A DNA stretch of 64,000 nucleotides from Rhodococcus rhodnii NBRC 100604 (GTDB lineage Bacteria > Actinomycetota > Actinomycetes > Mycobacteriales > Mycobacteriaceae). The stretch covers positions 124,001 to 188,000 of the forward strand of contig NZ_BCXD01000005.1 of assembly GCF_001894925.1 (NCBI RefSeq). The letters run 5' to 3'. Under the pieces are notes generated by a model that did not search any database, had not been told where the DNA came from, and was given only the letters and a program-made list of their open reading frames with translations. The position numbers and the translations under genes are program-made. This document shows, in pieces, positions 9,669-20,544 of this stretch; positions within the stretch are counted from its first letter, which is position 1, and each line of letters starts with the position of its first letter.

Positions 9669-11099
9669 ATGACGCCGACACGTACGACGCCCCTGCGACG
9701 CGAGCATCACATCACCCACTGGGATCCCGAGGACACCGAGGCGTGGGAGGCCGGCGGCAAGAACGTCGCCCGCCGCAACCTCGTGTGGTCGATCGTCGCC
9801 GAGCACGTCGGGTTCTCCGTGTGGTCGGTGTGGTCGGTCATGGTGCTGTTCATGCCGACCGAGGTGTACGGCATCGACGCGGCAGGCAAGTTCTTCCTCG
9901 TCGCTGTCCCGACGCTGGTCGGATCGCTCCTGCGTATCCCGTACACCGCCGCGACGGCACGCTTCGGCGGCCGGAACTGGACGATCTTCAGCGCCCTCGT
10001 GCTGCTGGTGCCGACGATCGCGACGCTCGTGCTCATGGCGAACCCGGGCGCGTCGTACACGACGTTCCTGCTCGTCGCCGCGCTCGCGGGTGTCGGCGGC
10101 GGCAACTTCGCCTCGTCGATGACGAACATCAACGCGTTCTACCCGCAGCGGCTCAAGGGATGGGCGCTCGGACTCAACGCGGGTGGCGGCAACATCGGTG
10201 TTCCCGTCGTGCAGATCATCGGCCTGCTCGTGATCGCGACGGTCGGCAACACCGCGCCGTGGATCGTGTGCGCCGTGTACCTCGTCTTCATCGCGGTCGC
10301 CGCGCTCGGTGCCGCGCTGTTCATGGACAACCTCGACAACCAGCGCGCCGACCTCCGTGCGATGGGAACCGCGCTGCGCTACCGCGATTCGTGGATCATC
10401 AGCTTCCTGTACATCGGGACGTTCGGGTCGTTCATCGGCTTCGGTTTCGCCTTCGGGCAGATTCTGCAGATCAACTTCCTCGCGGGCGGCGACACCGCAG
10501 CGCAGGCTGCGCTGCACGCGGCGCAGATCGCGTTCCTCGGCCCGCTCCTCGGATCGCTGTCGCGGCCGCTCGGCGGACGGCTCGCCGACAAGCTCGGCGG
10601 CGGCTCGATCACGACGTGGACGTTCGTCGGAATGTCCTTCGCTGCAGGTGTTCTCGTCGTCACAGGCACGATCGACGACGGCCGTGACGGCGCCGCGAGC
10701 ACCGGCATCATGACGGCCTACGTGCTCGGCTTCATCGCGCTGTTCCTGCTGTCGGGCATCGGCAACGGTTCGGTGTACAAGATCATCCCGCAGGTGTTCG
10801 TCGAGCACTCGCGGCGGATCCCAGGCGCGACCGACGACGAGCGCGCGCAGTGGGCACGGTCGATGTCCGGTGCGCTCATGGGATTCGCCGGCGCGATCGG
10901 TGGTCTCGGCGGCGTCGGCATCAACATGGTCCTCCGTGCGTCGTACGCCGGTGAGGCCGCGTCCGCGACGATGGCGTTCTGGGTGTTCCTCGCGTTCTAC
11001 CTGGTCTCCATCGCCGTCACGTGGACGGTCTACGTGCGCAGGCGCCCGCGCTCGCCGGAGGTCCCGGCAGAGCCCGCGCCCGTGCCGGCAGCAGTGTGA
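9669..11099 (+). CDS. narK: Nitrate/nitrite transporter, NarK/NasA type
   Basis: A 476-residue MFS protein of the nitrate/nitrite porter family. It has the glycine-rich nitrate signature twice (ALAGVGGGNFASSMTNINAFYPQRLKGWALGLNAGGGNIGV, and SGIGNGSVYKIIPQVF) and about 12 membrane helices. It feeds the nitrite reductase genes that follow on the same strand. ATG is 6 bases after TACGGT (9657-9662) with no Shine-Dalgarno, so it is probably leaderless and marks the operon promoter. Regulation by GlnR would be expected from related species, but I could not recognise a GlnR box. Confidence 0.92.
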   Translation: MTPTRTTPLRREHHITHWDPEDTEAWEAGGKNVARRNLVWSIVAEHVGFSVWSVWSVMVLFMPTEVYGIDAAGKFFLVAVPTLVGSLLRIPYTAATARFGGRNWTIFSALVLLVPTIATLVLMANPGASYTTFLLVAALAGVGGGNFASSMTNINAFYPQRLKGWALGLNAGGGNIGVPVVQIIGLLVIATVGNTAPWIVCAVYLVFIAVAALGAALFMDNLDNQRADLRAMGTALRYRDSWIISFLYIGTFGSFIGFGFAFGQILQINFLAGGDTAAQAALHAAQIAFLGPLLGSLSRPLGGRLADKLGGGSITTWTFVGMSFAAGVLVVTGTIDDGRDGAASTGIMTAYVLGFIALFLLSGIGNGSVYKIIPQVFVEHSRRIPGATDDERAQWARSMSGALMGFAGAIGGLGGVGINMVLRASYAGEAASATMAFWVFLAFYLVSIAVTWTVYVRRRPRSPEVPAEPAPVPAAV

Positions 11100-11128
11100 A
11101 CGAGATCGACGTGGCAGGAGTGTGTGAG

Positions 11129-13669
11129 ATGAGCACGGTGGAAACGAGTACCCCGGATACGAACACGTCGGTGGTCGTGGTGGGGCACGGCATGGTCGCG
11201 CACCGCTTCGTCGAAGCGCTGCGGGCCCGCGACCCCGAGGGAACCCGCACGATCACCGTCCTCGCGGAAGAAGCGGTCCCGGCGTACGACCGCGTCGGGC
11301 TGTCGGGATACGTCGGCGCGTGGGATCTCGGCGCCCTCGCGCTCGCGGGCAACGACTACGCGGGCGACACCCACGTCGACCTGCGTCTCGGTGACGCCGC
11401 GACCCACATCGACCGCGAGGCCCGCACCGTCACGACGGCGCGCGGCGACGTCGTGCACTACGACGAACTCGTCCTCGCAACCGGCTCGTATCCCTTCGTT
11501 CCGCCGGTGCCCGGGCGGGAGGATCCGCGGTGCTTCGTCTACCGCACGCCGGGCGATCTCGACGGCATCCGCTCGGCGGCCGAGGCCGCGGAGCCGGGCG
11601 CACACGGCGTCGTCGTCGGCGGCGGACTGCTCGGTCTCGAGGCAGCCAATGCGCTCGTGAAACTCGGAATGACGGCGCACGTCGTCGAATTCGCGCCGCG
11701 GCTCATGCCGCTGCAGGTCGACGTCGGGGGCGGCGCTCTGCTGCGGCGGCTGGTCGAGGAACTCGGCGTCCACGTCCACACCGGCGTCGGCACGAGCGCG
11801 ATCATCCCTGCGGGCGACGGCATCTCGGTGGAGTTGTCCGACGGCAGCGTTGTCGACGCGGCCCTGCTCGTCTTCTCGACGGGGGTGCGACCGCAGGACG
11901 CGCTCGCACGCGAGTGCGGACTCCCGGTGGGCGAGCGCGGTGGCGTCGTCACGGACGAGACGTGCCGCACCGAGGACCCGCACGTGTGGGCGATCGGGGA
12001 GTGCGCCGCCGTCGCGGGGACCTGCTACGGGCTCGTCGCGCCCGGCTACCAGACGGCCGAGATCGTCGTCGACCGGATCCTCGGCGGCAGCGGGGCGTTC
12101 GAGGGTGCGGACACCTCCACCAAGCTCAAGCTCATGGGTGTCGACGTCGCGAGTTTCGGTGACGCGCAGGGGGAGACGCCCGGTGCGCTCGACGTCGTGA
12201 TCGACGACGCCGCGCGCGGCACGTACGCGAAGATCGTCGTCTCCGACGACGCGTCGACGCTGCTCGGCGGCGTCCTGGTCGGCGACGCGTCGGCCTACGC
12301 GATGTTGCGTCCGCTCGTCGGCCATCCGCTGCCGGGCGATCCGGTCGCGCTCATCGCGCCGATGGGTGAGGCGCCGGGCGCGGGCTCGCTGCCGGGAGAC
12401 GCGCAGATCTGTTCGTGCAACGCCGTCGACAAGGCGACGATCTGCGGGGCCATCGCGGACGGCGCCACCGACGTCGCGGCGATCAAGAGCTGCACGAACG
12501 CGGGGACGACGTGCGGCGGCTGCATCCCGTCGATCACGCAGCTGCTCGCGGAATCGGGCGTCGAGCTCTCCACGGCGCTGTGCGAGCACTTCACCGTCTC
12601 CCGCGCCGAACTCTTCGAGATCGTGCAGGCGACGGGGATCCGCACGTTCTCCGAGCTCGTCCGGCGCTACGGAACGGGCAGCGGATGCGCGGTGTGCAAG
12701 CCCGTCGTCGCATCGATCCTCGCCTCGACGGGGCCGGACCACATCCTCAGTGCCGAGCAGGTGGGCTTGCAGGACACCAACGATCGCTTCCTGGCGAACA
12801 TGCAGCGCAACGGCACCTACTCGGTGGTGCCGAGAATGCCCGGCGGCGAGTGCACGCCGGAGCAGCTCATCGTGATCGGTGAGGTCGCGCGCGATTTCGG
12901 GCTGTACGTGAAGATGACGGGCGGTCAGCGGATCGACATGTTCGGCGCGAGAGTCGAACAGCTGCCGGCGATCTGGAAGCGGCTCGTCGATGCCGGAATG
13001 GAATCCGGGCAGGCGTACGGCAAGTCGCTGCGTACCGTGAAGAGCTGTGTCGGTTCGACGTGGTGCCGCTTCGGCGTCCAGGACTCCGTGGGGATGGCCG
13101 TGCGGCTCGAGATGCGGTACCGCGGCCTGCGGTCGCCCCACAAGCTCAAGTTCGGTGTCTCCGGCTGTGCGCGCGAATGCGCCGAGGCCCGCGGCAAGGA
13201 CGTCGGCGTCATCGCGACGGAGAACGGCTGGAATCTCTACGTGTGCGGCAACGGCGGGCAGACCCCGCGGCACGCGCAGCTGCTCGTGAGCGGACTCGAC
13301 GACGAGACGCTCGTCCGGTACATCGACCGCTTCCTCATGTACTACGTGCGTACCGCCGATCGTCTGCAGCGGACGGCGCCGTGGCTCGAAGGGCTGACGG
13401 GCGGGCTCGACCGCGTCCGCGAGGTGGTGTGCGAGGACGCCCTCGGTATCGGGGCCGATCTCGAGGACGCGATGGACCGTCACGTCGCCGGTTACCGCGA
13501 CGAGTGGTCGGGTGTGCTCGAGGATCCGGAGAAGCTGGCGCGGTTCGTGTCGTTCGTCAACGCACCCGACCAGGAGGATCCGACCGTCCGGTTCGACGAG
13601 GGCGGCCCACGCAAGACGCCGGTGTCGCCGGATCCCGTCCTGCTCGGCCTCCCCGCTACGTCCCGGTAA
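11129..13669 (+). CDS. nirB: Assimilatory nitrite reductase [NAD(P)H] large subunit
   Basis: Reduces nitrite to ammonium with six electrons from NAD(P)H in the cytoplasm. Domains in order: FAD/NAD-binding oxidoreductase (about 1-410, with VVVVGHGMVAHRF and HGVVVGGGLLGLEAA), a BFD-like [2Fe-2S] domain (CSCNAVDK near 429 and CGGC near 466), then the ferredoxin-like and siroheme-[4Fe-4S] domain, whose ligand pattern C-X5-C (CVGSTWC) and C-X3-C (CAREC) is intact near residues 639-684. The ATG at 11129 follows AGGAG by 8 bases. 846 residues, normal for NirB. Confidence 0.95.
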   Translation: MSTVETSTPDTNTSVVVVGHGMVAHRFVEALRARDPEGTRTITVLAEEAVPAYDRVGLSGYVGAWDLGALALAGNDYAGDTHVDLRLGDAATHIDREARTVTTARGDVVHYDELVLATGSYPFVPPVPGREDPRCFVYRTPGDLDGIRSAAEAAEPGAHGVVVGGGLLGLEAANALVKLGMTAHVVEFAPRLMPLQVDVGGGALLRRLVEELGVHVHTGVGTSAIIPAGDGISVELSDGSVVDAALLVFSTGVRPQDALARECGLPVGERGGVVTDETCRTEDPHVWAIGECAAVAGTCYGLVAPGYQTAEIVVDRILGGSGAFEGADTSTKLKLMGVDVASFGDAQGETPGALDVVIDDAARGTYAKIVVSDDASTLLGGVLVGDASAYAMLRPLVGHPLPGDPVALIAPMGEAPGAGSLPGDAQICSCNAVDKATICGAIADGATDVAAIKSCTNAGTTCGGCIPSITQLLAESGVELSTALCEHFTVSRAELFEIVQATGIRTFSELVRRYGTGSGCAVCKPVVASILASTGPDHILSAEQVGLQDTNDRFLANMQRNGTYSVVPRMPGGECTPEQLIVIGEVARDFGLYVKMTGGQRIDMFGARVEQLPAIWKRLVDAGMESGQAYGKSLRTVKSCVGSTWCRFGVQDSVGMAVRLEMRYRGLRSPHKLKFGVSGCARECAEARGKDVGVIATENGWNLYVCGNGGQTPRHAQLLVSGLDDETLVRYIDRFLMYYVRTADRLQRTAPWLEGLTGGLDRVREVVCEDALGIGADLEDAMDRHVAGYRDEWSGVLEDPEKLARFVSFVNAPDQEDPTVRFDEGGPRKTPVSPDPVLLGLPATSR

Positions 13670-13746
13670 CAACGACGACATCGCCTGGAAACCCGGGCTG
13701 ACGACCATGACAACCAGACAGCAGCCCGACACCGACGGAGGACGCC

Positions 13747-14160
13747 ATGACCGTGACCGACAGCCGCCCTGTGGATCCCTCTCGTTCCGGTCTCGGCGAC
13801 GGCGGACGCTGGACCACCGCATGCTCGCTGGCCCGGCTCGCGCCGGGCGCGGGCGTCACCGTGCTGCTGCCGGGCGGTGAGCAGGTGGCGCTCTTCCTGC
13901 TGCCGGACGGCACGCTCCGCGCGGTCGGCAACATCGATCCCTACGGCCGGGCGGCGGTGATGTCGCGTGGCATCGTCGGCGACCGCGCCGGTGAGCCGAT
14001 CGTCGCGTCACCGCTGCTCAAACAGGTCTTCTCGCTCGTCGACGGCCGCTGCGTCGACGACCCCGCGGTGAGCCTTCCGGTGTACGACGTGCGGACGTGG
14101 GCGGGCCTGGTCCAGGTGCGGCCCACCGAGCACAGCCGCTCGCCGGGTGACGACCGGTGA
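13747..14160 (+). CDS. nirD: Nitrite reductase small subunit
   Basis: A 137-residue Rieske-fold partner of NirB. As usual for NirD it lacks the Cys/His pairs that bind the Rieske cluster. The ATG follows GGAGG by 5 bases. Its stop overlaps the next gene's GTG (GTGA), so translation of the HemD-like gene is coupled to it. It belongs to the narK-nirB-nirD-hemD-cbiX transcription unit. Confidence 0.93.
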   Translation: MTVTDSRPVDPSRSGLGDGGRWTTACSLARLAPGAGVTVLLPGGEQVALFLLPDGTLRAVGNIDPYGRAAVMSRGIVGDRAGEPIVASPLLKQVFSLVDGRCVDDPAVSLPVYDVRTWAGLVQVRPTEHSRSPGDDR

Positions 14161-15320
14161 CCCTCGCTGAGACCCCGCGGGCGGTCGCGGAGAAGCCGCT
14201 GCTGGGCTTCACGATCGGGATCACCGCCGCGCGGCGCGCCGAGGAGTTCGCGACGCTGCTCGAGCGCCGCGGCGCGGGCGTCGTCCACGCACCCGCGATC
14301 CGCATCGTCCCGCTTGCCGACGACACCGAACTCGAGCGCGTCACACGCGAACTCGTCGCGGATCCGCCGAGCATCGTCGTCGCGACGACGGGAATCGGAT
14401 TCCGCGGCTGGATCGAGGCCGCCGACGGGTGGGGACTCGCCGAGAAGCTGGGATCGGCCCTCTCCTCGGCGCGTCTGCTCGCGCGCGGACCCAAGGCGAA
14501 GGGCGCCATCCGCGCGGCCGACCTGCGCGAGGAGTGGTCGCCACCGTCGGAGTCGTCCGCCGAGGTCCTCGACAGACTGCTCGACGAGGGCGTCGACGGC
14601 GTCCGGGTCGCGGTGCAGCTGCACGGCGCGACGGCCGAGTGGGAGCCCATCGCCGACTTCTGCGAGGTGCTGCGCTGCGCGGGCGCGCAGGTCGTCCCCG
14701 TCCCGGTCTACCGTTGGACGCCGGCGTGCGATCCCACGCCGATGGATCATCTCGTCGGGCTCGTCGCGTCGCGCGGCGTCGACTGCGTGAGCTTCACGAG
14801 CGCGCCCGCGGTCGTCGCGATGCTCACCCGCGCGCGGGAGACGGGCATGTTCGACGCGCTCGTGCAGTCGCTGCGGCAACGCGTCGTCGTGGCGTGCGTC
14901 GGGCCAGTGACGGCAGCGCCGTTCGAGGAACTCGACATCCCGACCACCACACCGGCGCGCTACCGGCTCGGCGCGCTCGCGCGGCACATCGCCGACGAAC
15001 TCCCGCGCCGCGACCGCGTGTTCAGCGCCGGCGGCCACGAGATCGCGGTACGCGGCGGCGGCGCGGTGGTCGACGGCGAGGTGCGGGTCCTCCCGCCGGC
15101 GGCACTGTCGTTGCTGCGGGCGCTCGCGCAGCGTCCCGGTCGCGTCGTCTCGCGTGAGGCACTGCTCGCGGCGCTGCCCGGCGGGGGAGACGACACGCAC
15201 GCCGTCGAGACCGCCGTCGCGCGGCTGCGCAGCGCGCTCGGCGCCCCGAAGGTCGTGCAGACCGTCGTCAAACGCGGGTATCGGCTCGCGATCGACCCGT
15301 CCGAGTGCGGTGACGTGTGA
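14157..15320 (+). CDS. Uroporphyrinogen-III synthase fused to a winged-helix DNA-binding domain
   Basis: The first about 265 residues are HemD-like, the enzyme that cyclises hydroxymethylbilane to uroporphyrinogen III, the siroheme precursor. Residues about 285-380 form an OmpR/PhoB-type winged helix (VLPPAALSLLRALAQRPGRVVSREALLAALPGG ... VETAVARLRSALG ... VVKRGYRLAI). The same fusion is known in mycobacteria (Rv0260c) next to nitrite reductase. It may make tetrapyrrole, regulate the operon, or both. Whether the HemD half is catalytically active cannot be read from sequence. Starts on GTG inside the nirD stop. Confidence 0.88.
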   Translation: MTLAETPRAVAEKPLLGFTIGITAARRAEEFATLLERRGAGVVHAPAIRIVPLADDTELERVTRELVADPPSIVVATTGIGFRGWIEAADGWGLAEKLGSALSSARLLARGPKAKGAIRAADLREEWSPPSESSAEVLDRLLDEGVDGVRVAVQLHGATAEWEPIADFCEVLRCAGAQVVPVPVYRWTPACDPTPMDHLVGLVASRGVDCVSFTSAPAVVAMLTRARETGMFDALVQSLRQRVVVACVGPVTAAPFEELDIPTTTPARYRLGALARHIADELPRRDRVFSAGGHEIAVRGGGAVVDGEVRVLPPAALSLLRALAQRPGRVVSREALLAALPGGGDDTHAVETAVARLRSALGAPKVVQTVVKRGYRLAIDPSECGDV

Positions 15321-16036
15321 TGGCGCCGTCCTCGAACTCCGGTGCACCGACGGTGTTGCTCGTCGCGCACGGCACCCGTGATCCCCGCGGCGTCGCCGCG
15401 ATCGGCGACCTGGCCGATGCCGCGGCGTCGCGCACGGGAGCGCCCGTGCGCGTCGCGTTCGTGGACGTCCTCGGCCCGACACCCGACGAGGTCCTCGCCG
15501 ACGCCCCGGGCCCAGTCCTCGTGGTGCCGGTCTTCCTGGCGTCGGGCTTCCACGTCCACACGGACGTGCGGGGCGCCGCGGAACGAAGCGGCAGGGCGGA
15601 CGTCGTCGTCGCGCCCGCCCTCGGGCCCGATCCGGCACTGGCACGCCTGCTCGCCGATCGGGTGGCGGAGGCAGGTCCGTGCGACGCCGTGATCCTCGCG
15701 GCAGCGGGATCGTCGGATCTCCGGGCGATCGCCGACATCGAGACGGCGGCAACGCAACTCGCGGAGCACACGGGCGCAGCCGTGAGTACGGCATACGTCG
15801 CGACCGGAACGCCGCGAGTGCCCGACGCCGTGCAGAGGGCCCGCGCCGCAGGCGCCGACCGCGTTGTCGTCGCCACCTATCTGCTCGCACCGGGGCTCTT
15901 CCATTCCCGGCTCGCCGACGCGGGCGCCGACGTCGTGACGGCGCCGCTGCTGAGCGCGGGCGGGACGGCGCGCGTCGCCGACCTCGTCGCGGAGCGCCAC
16001 GCCGCCCATCTCGATTCGGCGCGATCGACCCGGTAG
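15317..16036 (+). CDS. Sirohydrochlorin chelatase family protein (CbiX/SirB-like)
   Basis: A 239-residue, two-lobed class II chelatase. Each lobe starts with the family pattern: VLLVAHGTRDPRG (with the metal-site His) and VILAAAGSSDL in the second lobe. VPVFLASGFHVHTDV supplies the second conserved His. It probably inserts Fe2+ into sirohydrochlorin to give the siroheme of NirB, which fits its place at the end of the nitrite operon. GTG at 15317 overlaps the previous stop; ATG at 15320 is an alternative. Equivalent to Rv0259c. Confidence 0.87.
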   Translation: MMAPSSNSGAPTVLLVAHGTRDPRGVAAIGDLADAAASRTGAPVRVAFVDVLGPTPDEVLADAPGPVLVVPVFLASGFHVHTDVRGAAERSGRADVVVAPALGPDPALARLLADRVAEAGPCDAVILAAAGSSDLRAIADIETAATQLAEHTGAAVSTAYVATGTPRVPDAVQRARAAGADRVVVATYLLAPGLFHSRLADAGADVVTAPLLSAGGTARVADLVAERHAAHLDSARSTR

Positions 16037-16041
16037 CGACC

Positions 16042-17766
16042 TCAGGGCAGCGGGACGATCTCGCACACGACGTCGCCGCGGGCGAGCGGCGGCACCACGG
16101 CGAACGCGGCTGCGCCGACGAGCCCCACGAGCGTCGCCGTCCCGTGCCCGCGGCGCACGTGCCACGTGCCGTCGGGCAGCGCGTCGACGGCGACGATCCT
16201 GGCGCCGTCCGCGGCGTCGTCGACGTGGACGATGCCGCGGCGTCGCGACGGTTCGGCGGCGAGCGCGGCATCGACGACGGCGGGCAGGATCGTCACGAGC
16301 GTCGCGATCGCGGCGAACGGATTCCCGGGCAGTCCGAGGACGACGCGCCCGTCGGGCAGGACGGCCGTCAGCTGTGAGCCGCCGGGACGGCACCGCACTC
16401 GCCCGACGACGATCTCGCCACCCGCACGGGTGATCGCGTCGCGCAGGCGATCGGCCGCGCCGCCGCCCGTTCCGCCGACGACGGCGAGGACGTCCGCGTC
16501 GCACGGGCCCGAGAAGAGCGCATCGACGTCGGCTGCGGTGTCGCGCAGGTGCGTGACCTCGAGTGCCTCGGCGCCGCACGCCCGCACGAAGGACGCGACG
16601 ACCGGGCCGACGGCGTCGCGGGTCTCGCCGCGGGCGAGCGGCCCCGACGTGCGGATCTCGTCGCCGGACAGAATCGTCCGGACGCGGAGCGGGCCGCGCA
16701 CCGCGAGGCTCGGCACCTCCGCGGAGAGCGCCGTCGAGAGGACCGCCGGGGAGACGACCGTGCCCGCCGGAGCGAGGTGCGCGCCTGCGTGCCAGTCCTC
16801 GCCGATGCGCCGGGTGTCGTCGCCGTCGGCGTTCCCCGGCAGCGGCGTCACGAGCGAGTCGGTGACGTCGAGGTGCTCGTCGCGGACGACGCGTTCGGCG
16901 CCGTCCGGCAGCACCGCGCCCGTCGCGATGCGCACGGCGTCGCCGGGTTCGAGGACGACGGTGCTCGCACCACCGGCCGTCACGACGTCGGCGAGCGGGC
17001 GCCACGGCGGCGCGCCCGCGACGGCGTAGCCGTCCATCGCGGACCGGTCGGCGGGCGGGTGCGCCGCGGCCGCCACGAGCGGCGTGGCGAGGACGCAGCC
17101 GAGCGCGTCGACCGTTGCCCGCTCGGTGGGCTCGAGCGGAGCGACCGCGCGCGCGATCGCGGCGCGGGCGGCCCCGAGGTCCCAGCGAGCGGCGGCGCGG
17201 GCCCGGTCGAGGTCCTCGCGCGTGTCGAGGTCGCCGCAGTTCGGTACGCGCACCGCCGCGAACGAGTGCGGGAGAAGCTGTTTCATCGCGGCGTCGGTGA
17301 CGTCGACGGAGTCGAGTGCGTCGCGCAGTGCGTCCGCACGCCAGGCCGCGAGCAGGAACTGGAGTCGGCCGTCGTCGTCGATGGCGACGGCGGCGGGTGC
17401 GTCGGTCTCGACGACTCGGGCGACCAGGGCGTCGATCGTGGCCGCGGTGACGTCCGGAAGGTCCGCGGCGAGCAGAACGACGATGTCGGCGTCGTCGGGC
17501 GCCGTCGCCAGGAGACCGGCCGCGACGGCGGCGACCGGTCCCGCGCCGGCGGGACTCTCGCGTACCTGCATGATCGACTCGGGCAGTTCGCCGCGTGGCG
17601 GGCCGACCACCACGACGCGGTCGGCGGACGCGACGGCCTCGAGCGCCGTGTCGAGGAGGCGGCGTCCGGCGACCTCGAGCGCGGGTTTGTCGACGCCGCC
17701 CATCCGCGAGCCGCGACCGCCGGCGGCGACGACGGCGAAGGTGCGGGGGAGTTGCCGGGCCGTCAT
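16042..17766 (-). CDS. MobA-MoeA fusion: molybdenum cofactor nucleotidyltransferase plus molybdopterin molybdotransferase
   Basis: A 574-residue bifunctional protein. The N-terminal half is MobA-like (NTP loop AAGGRGSRMGGVDKPAL near residue 13; VVLLAADLPDV metal site), joining a nucleotide to molybdopterin-type cofactor. From about residue 195 it is MoeA-like (PPADRSAMDGYAV, VGGTGGGAADRL, GLPGNPFAAI), inserting molybdate. The two halves are separate genes in most bacteria. It faces the nitrite operon tail to tail, 5 bases apart. Molybdenum cofactor is needed by nitrate reductase, which must be encoded elsewhere. Confidence 0.87.
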   Translation of the reverse strand: MTARQLPRTFAVVAAGGRGSRMGGVDKPALEVAGRRLLDTALEAVASADRVVVVGPPRGELPESIMQVRESPAGAGPVAAVAAGLLATAPDDADIVVLLAADLPDVTAATIDALVARVVETDAPAAVAIDDDGRLQFLLAAWRADALRDALDSVDVTDAAMKQLLPHSFAAVRVPNCGDLDTREDLDRARAAARWDLGAARAAIARAVAPLEPTERATVDALGCVLATPLVAAAAHPPADRSAMDGYAVAGAPPWRPLADVVTAGGASTVVLEPGDAVRIATGAVLPDGAERVVRDEHLDVTDSLVTPLPGNADGDDTRRIGEDWHAGAHLAPAGTVVSPAVLSTALSAEVPSLAVRGPLRVRTILSGDEIRTSGPLARGETRDAVGPVVASFVRACGAEALEVTHLRDTAADVDALFSGPCDADVLAVVGGTGGGAADRLRDAITRAGGEIVVGRVRCRPGGSQLTAVLPDGRVVLGLPGNPFAAIATLVTILPAVVDAALAAEPSRRRGIVHVDDAADGARIVAVDALPDGTWHVRRGHGTATLVGLVGAAAFAVVPPLARGDVVCEIVPLP

Positions 17767-17848
17767 GACACCGATCGTGCCGTACGGGGCGGCGGGCACG
17801 CTCGCGACCCGCGGGGGAGGGGCGGAGGACGGCGAGTCCACGTGAGGA

Positions 17849-17880
17849 TTGCGCAGAATGCAAACTTGCACATGATGCAA
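17849..17880. promoter_or_regulatory. Two tandem 15-bp TetR-type operators
   Basis: Two copies of an inverted repeat of the form TTGCR-N5-TGCAA lie at 17849-17863 and 17866-17880, with centres 17 bases apart. The second is a perfect dyad (TTGCA/TGCAA); the first has one mismatch. They sit just upstream of the TetR gene at 17902 and between it and the divergent MobA-MoeA gene, so autoregulation, possibly of both directions, is likely. Confidence 0.6.
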
Positions 17881-17901
17881 CAGCGAGCGCATACTTTCCC
17901 C

Positions 17902-20206
<2,305 letters not shown>

Positions 20207-20241
20207 GAGCAGCGAGCACACGACCGCCGGCGCGGGCGGGT

Positions 20242-20542
20242 TCAGGCGAGCGGAAAGCGTGCCGAGGCGAGATCGATGCGGCCGTCGTGGACGGCGACGC
20301 CTTCCGCGACGAGCCGTTCGAGCTGCCGGCGCCGCAGGTGCGGCGCCGGCCTGCCCGACGCCGGGACCACCCGGTGCCACGGCAGGTCGGCGCTGTCGGT
20401 CCGCATGATCCACCCGACGGTGCGTGCGCTCGAGAGCTCGGCGGCGTGCGCGACGTCGCCGTACGTCACCACCCGGCCGGGGGGGAACCGAGCCCACGAG
20501 CTCGCGGACCCGCTCGACGTCCGCCTCGGTCGTCGCCGCCAC
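20242..20542 (-). pseudogene. MGMT/Atl-like alkylated-DNA-binding protein, interrupted by a frameshift
   Basis: The protein splits across two frames: VAATTEADVERVRELVGSVPP (GTG start at 20542), then VVTYGDVAHAAELSSARTVGWIMR ... LPWHRVVPASGRPAP in the next frame. The join is a G7 tract at 20479-20485; six Gs would restore PPGRVVTYGDV exactly. The PWHRVV motif, with W where alkyltransferases have the active Cys, marks an alkyltransferase-like (Atl) protein that flags O6-alkylguanine for repair. It starts right after the hydrolase stop, so the two are coupled. Matches Rv3204. Could be a sequencing error rather than a dead gene. Confidence 0.7.
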
Positions 20543-20544
20543 CG

